A DNA stretch of 40,484 nucleotides from Pseudomonadota bacterium. GTDB lineage: Bacteria > Bdellovibrionota_C > UBA2361 > OMII01. The notes beneath the pieces were generated by a model. That model was not told the DNA's origin, ran no database searches, and was given only the letters and a program-made list of their open reading frames with translations. The first letter of the stretch is position 1. Each line of letters starts with the position of its first letter. Of this stretch, positions 36,864 to 40,484 are shown in pieces. The stretch is taken from assembly GCA_027485595.1 (NCBI GenBank), contig JAIXQT010000241.1:1-40484 (forward strand), written 5' to 3'. Position numbers and translations under genes: made by a program.

Positions 36864-37892
36864 ATGAGCTACGCTGGACGAAAAGCGAGACGCAGACATT
36901 TGGACATCTGGCCTGGGTACGTTGATGCCCTCTCGACCATGCTCATGATGGTCGCGCTTGTATTAGTACTCATGATGGCGGCTCAGTTCGCGCTCTCAAA
37001 CGCTCTGAACACCCGAGAGACTCAGATGTCTGAGCTGGCCCTGCGTCTCCAAAAACTAAACGACGCTTTGAACCTTGAGAAATCTACCTCTGAGAGCCTC
37101 AAGGGAGAGAAAGCTCAGCTTGAGGCACGGGTGAAACAGGTTCACGATGAAGCCACACAGATGCGCAATCGATTGAGCGAGAGCGAGGGGAAACTCAGCG
37201 GACTTGTCGGAGAGCGGGATTTTGCGAAACGCGAGATGGAACGCGCGGCGCAAGAGAGCACCCAGATAAAAGTACAACTCGCTGACATGGTTCGCCAGAT
37301 CGAGGAGCTCAACAAAAAACTCACCCTGCTTACCGCAGACCTCGCGTCAGCCCAGTCATCTATCTCTGAGAAGGAGATAACAATTAAGGACCTCGACGCG
37401 AAATTGAAGCGCAAGATGCTTGAGAAGGTGGAAGAGCTCACAGCGTATCGCTCGGAATTCTTCGGTCGACTCAAACAAGCTCTCGGTAATCGGCCAGACA
37501 TAAAGGTCGTCGGCGACCGCTTCGTCTTCCAGTCCGAGGTCTTCTTTCAAACCGCCTCAGCCGATGTTCAAGAGAGCGGAAAGGAACAACTCGCTAAGCT
37601 CGCGGACACCCTAAAAGAGCTCGCGAAAACTATTCCAAAGGATATCAACTGGATCCTCAACGTCGTCGGTCACACCGACAAGCGACCGATTAATATGGCT
37701 CAGTTCCGATCAAACTGGGAACTCTCATCGGCTCGAGCCATATCTGTGGTAAAGTTCCTTGTTGAACAAGGGATCCCACCTGAGCGCCTCTCGGCAACCG
37801 GCTACGGAGAATACCAACCTCTCGACAACGGCAGTACCGAGGAAGCCTTCTCTCGCAACAGGCGCATCGAGCTTAAGTTCAACCAGAGATAG
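36864..37892 (+). CDS. MotB-like protein with OmpA-type peptidoglycan-binding domain
   Basis: N-terminal TM with DIWPGYVDALSTMLMM; central coiled coil; OmpA-like VVGHTDKRPIN...NWELSSARAISVVKFL...RLSATGYGEYQP...RNRRIELKF. Confidence 0.88.
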   Translation: MSYAGRKARRRHLDIWPGYVDALSTMLMMVALVLVLMMAAQFALSNALNTRETQMSELALRLQKLNDALNLEKSTSESLKGEKAQLEARVKQVHDEATQMRNRLSESEGKLSGLVGERDFAKREMERAAQESTQIKVQLADMVRQIEELNKKLTLLTADLASAQSSISEKEITIKDLDAKLKRKMLEKVEELTAYRSEFFGRLKQALGNRPDIKVVGDRFVFQSEVFFQTASADVQESGKEQLAKLADTLKELAKTIPKDINWILNVVGHTDKRPINMAQFRSNWELSSARAISVVKFLVEQGIPPERLSATGYGEYQPLDNGSTEEAFSRNRRIELKFNQR

Positions 37893-37899
37893 CCCTTGA

Positions 37900-38082
37900 G
37901 CAGGGTGGTAAAAATTGATCTCTTGCTGCACGTTTCGATGGGCTGACTGCAACTTCGCTAGAGCCGTCCAAACAGTCCTCAACGTATCCCGACGGATAGA
38001 TCTCCAGGTTTGTGCCGTCTCCGCCTTGTTTAGTCGAAACTCTCGGAGCGCTCACGACGGGGCCTTTTTTACCACCCTGCTA
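37900..38082 (-). mobile_element. MITE-like element, copy D (diverged, inverted relative to A-C)
   Basis: GCAGGGTGGTAAAAATTGAT ... GGGGCCTTTTTTACCACCCTGC-TA; interior resembles the reverse complement of copy A. Confidence 0.7.
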
Positions 38083-38089
38083 GAGCTCC

Positions 38090-38497
38090 TCACCAGTTGA
38101 AGAGCTCAAGCGAAAGAAAGCAGCGTCCGAATTTCACACATACACGGGAATCACCGGCAGTTAACGAGATGTGAACCATACTAGGCTCGACCTTAATGGC
38201 CGGAGTATCCGAGAGCACCGGTCGCGCATAGATAGCGTCTCCGCCTTTGCATTCGACCTCGTAGAGGAATACTCCATGGTAGTGCGTTTTACACACTAGC
38301 TCTGGAGCCAAAACAAGCTTCAGCGCATCGTGCTCGGCCACTCTCAGAAACCACTCCCCATCAACGTGCTCAACGAGCGTTCCCGCTCGAAAGAGTCTAT
38401 CAGTGAGAAAGACATTTCTCCGGAGCAGGTACCAACCGTTCTCAGCAACCGGTCGCGTTGTGCTTGATTCGAAAGGAAGTGTTGCTGCAGTGTTCAT
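38090..38497 (-). CDS. hypothetical protein, paralog of 39662..40066
   Basis: NGWYLLRRNVFLTDRLFRAGTLVEHVDGEWFLRV ... VCVKFGRCFLSLELFNW. Confidence 0.7.
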   Translation of the reverse strand: MNTAATLPFESSTTRPVAENGWYLLRRNVFLTDRLFRAGTLVEHVDGEWFLRVAEHDALKLVLAPELVCKTHYHGVFLYEVECKGGDAIYARPVLSDTPAIKVEPSMVHISLTAGDSRVCVKFGRCFLSLELFNW

Positions 38498-38661
38498 ATC
38501 GCGTCGCGTTCCCTCTGATGACTCGCCTCAATCGGCGTCGGCACCATTTATGGACGGTTCGTTTTGCGAACCGACCTTAACGCTCTCGTTCTACAACTGC
38601 ACTCCTTCCGATAAAAGCAGAGATCGAAGCTCAAAAGCCACCCAAAGATCCACGACAAATT

Positions 38662-39180
38662 TCACCCAGTGGCCTGAAACTCTCGGGCCGCCACTTTTTC
38701 GAGCAGGGCTTGGTGTTCGGCGATCGTCACGAGCTCTCGCGAATTGAGCCGAATTAAGATAGCACCTGTTTGCAGGAAGGATTTCGAAAACGACAGCGCG
38801 ACCGGACCCGACCGCTTTCTTCCCGAATTGGTCCGCTTAAATACCCTGCGAAAATTGGGAAGCTCTCCATCCGAAACCCCAAACACATCCAGCAACCAAT
38901 GCGTCTCCTTCGATATCGCGTAGTCGAGAGAAGCCGCAAGGCTCCCCCTATCACCAACAAGGATAGGATCAGAGGGGTGTCCAAGGGCGGTCATCGACGT
39001 TTGAATCGCGAGCACCGAGAGCGCTCGAACGGCGACACTCCAATGGAAGGACCCCTGCCCTGCGAACGCGCCACTCGTTTTTCCACGCACAGCGTGAATA
39101 CGACGTCCACCAATGAGGCACTCGGTCTGAAAAAGCGACGGGTCTTGGTCACCCACGAAATGAAGCTTTAAATAATCCAT
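38662..39180 (-). CDS. hypothetical protein
   Basis: ~172 aa (MDYLKLHFVGDQDPSLFQTE...); no family recognised. Confidence 0.6.
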   Translation of the reverse strand: MDYLKLHFVGDQDPSLFQTECLIGGRRIHAVRGKTSGAFAGQGSFHWSVAVRALSVLAIQTSMTALGHPSDPILVGDRGSLAASLDYAISKETHWLLDVFGVSDGELPNFRRVFKRTNSGRKRSGPVALSFSKSFLQTGAILIRLNSRELVTIAEHQALLEKVAAREFQATG

Positions 39181-39231
39181 CTTACCTAGTGTGGCTTGCA
39201 AAATTTTTTACCTATCGATCTACCGTAACGG

Positions 39232-39406
39232 CCCCGAGGGAAGCGAGGCAAAACCTGCTAGTAGTTTAGTGGTGGACGCCGACACGTGAACGTGCGCGTG
39301 CTCGTAAACGTCAACGTACCCCAGAACGTTGGTATTTTATTCCGGGTACGTTCACGTTCACGTTTACGAGCACGTTTACGTGGGGTTTTGCCTCGCTCCC
39401 CGAGGG
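39232..39406. repeat. large inverted repeat with ACGT-spaced internal repeats
   Basis: Outer arms GGGAAGCGAGGCAAAACC / GGTTTTGCCTCGCTCCC; inner arms ACGTGAACGTGCGCGTGCTCGTAAACGTCAACGTACCC / GGGTACGTTCACGTTCACGTTTACGAGCACGTTTACGT. Confidence 0.75.
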
Positions 39407-39661
39407 CTCTTCGAGACCACGCTCTGTCGGCAGGTGAAGAAACTTTCTGGACGAGGCACTTGTGGTCCTGTCCTTGAGCTCCAAACCTCCCCAGGCATCT
39501 TACATAACGTTCGGATGTGTTACCCGAGTTTTCGGCATTTGAGAGGGGTATAAACAGGGGCTAAAAATTCAGGACAAGAGTCAGACGACTCATAGGCCCT
39601 CTCGACACCACGAGACAACGGATACTCTGAGAGGCACAGCGGTCCAGCCGCTCAGCGGAGA

Positions 39662-40066
39662 TCACCAACCAAAGTATTCCGGAGGATAAAATTGGTCACC
39701 AAACGCCAGGTAGACCCGATCATGCCCACATTCTGGAGGAGCGATGACCCTGCTATCGGGTATCCCATCAACAGGCTCATCGGATCCCACCCGCCTGTGA
39801 ACAAGGGAACCATCCGCCTGCCTACTCACAACGTGCAAGCTCAGCCCACCATACTCAGTCCTGCACACCCGGCCATCGAGTAGCATCGAGAGAGGTCTGC
39901 CGATTCCGTGGATTAACCATCCATCCGCAAGCCGGCGAACCGGAGTTCCGGCCCGATATCGACTTTCACCGACATCGATATCCTCCCGTAAAATGTACCA
40001 CTCTCCCGACTCTCTAAGGCTAGATCCATCATGACGATGTGGAGAGGTTTCTGTCGACTGGCTCAT
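39662..40066 (-). CDS. hypothetical protein, paralog of 38090..38497
   Basis: GEWYILREDIDVGESRYRAGTPVRRLADGWLIHG ... VYLAFGDQFYPPEYFGW. Start 40066 (MSQSTET) or 40087. Confidence 0.7.
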   Translation of the reverse strand: MSQSTETSPHRHDGSSLRESGEWYILREDIDVGESRYRAGTPVRRLADGWLIHGIGRPLSMLLDGRVCRTEYGGLSLHVVSRQADGSLVHRRVGSDEPVDGIPDSRVIAPPECGHDRVYLAFGDQFYPPEYFGW

Positions 40067-40268
40067 CACCTGGTTCCTTCCAACCACTCACAGCAAAGAG
40101 CGCAGATAGGCTGAACTACCAGCCTAACAGCCCTGCGAGCGTACTAGTCAGCGCGATACCCCAGGAGGACTCCCTTCTTGAGGGGCCGCGCTCCTGTACA
40201 AGAACATGAGTCTCATCTCCCCCTCCATGACGAGGCTCATGGTGGCGCGCTCCTCTGTCGTCCCATGG

Positions 40269-40387
40269 TAACTACTCACCGAATTTAAAGATCGTCGCCG
40301 CAATTTCATCGCTATATGAGCTGACTTTGGCGGATCTTCTTTCTTGCCACCCCCTAGTCGGGGGTGCCTTTTTTAGGTGAGTAGTTA
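40269..40387 (+). other. nested-stem element ending in a terminator-like hairpin (candidate structured RNA or tiny repeat element)
   Basis: Perfect 12-bp arms TAACTACTCACC / GGTGAGTAGTTA; internal AAAGATC...GGCGGATCTT pairing; hairpin CCACCCCC-TAGT-CGGGGGTGC followed by CTTTTTT. Confidence 0.45.
40347..40375 (+). terminator. intrinsic terminator-like hairpin
   Basis: CCACCCCC-TAGT-CGGGGGTG with downstream CCTTTTTT. Confidence 0.7.
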
Positions 40388-40484
40388 GAAGCCATCTCAA
40401 AAATCCCCTGGGCTGCGGCTCGCTGCGCTACGAGATCGCGTCGTCTTCGGGAGAAAACGTGCTCGCTGTATCGCGGCGGATACA

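Noticed and set aside
35722-37892. Zorya anti-phage system (ZorAB)
   Set aside because: MotA/MotB-like architecture is superficially similar, but no ZorC/ZorD or ZorE-like helicase/nuclease genes are adjacent and the MotA-like tail is short; domain content fits a general non-flagellar motor better.

Overview
This is a 40.5 kb chromosomal window from a flagellated Gram-negative bacterium; the lineage cannot be assigned from the sequence alone. It is mostly housekeeping and metabolic genes: alr, a very large class A PBP, tRNA-Phe(GAA), kdsB, pheA, rpsI/rplM, htrA/degP, cysN/cysD next to a MocR-type regulator, map, an EVE-domain gene, a PHP-domain gene, a CNNM/CorC-like CBS protein, an HdrD-like Fe-S oxidoreductase with an acyl-CoA dehydrogenase, meaB, flgE-flgD-fliK and a non-flagellar MotA/MotB-like pair. 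The right end (about 38.1-40.4 kb) is accessory and poorly recognisable. The least explained content is non-coding or repeat-based. (1) A dispersed ~185 bp MITE-like element with GCAGGGTGGTGAAAAATGG termini has four copies plus one probable relic, and two opposite-orientation copies bracket the MotA/MotB-like pair. (2) A REP/REPIN-like family with a GGAA loop shows compensatory stem changes between copies. (3) A ~175 bp inverted repeat is built from ACGT-spaced repeats. (4) A 119 bp nested-stem element with a terminator hairpin lies at the right end. (5) A divergent pair of small paralogous proteins ending in F-(N/G)-W has no recognised family. All calls come from reading the sequence and supplied translations; no database search was possible.
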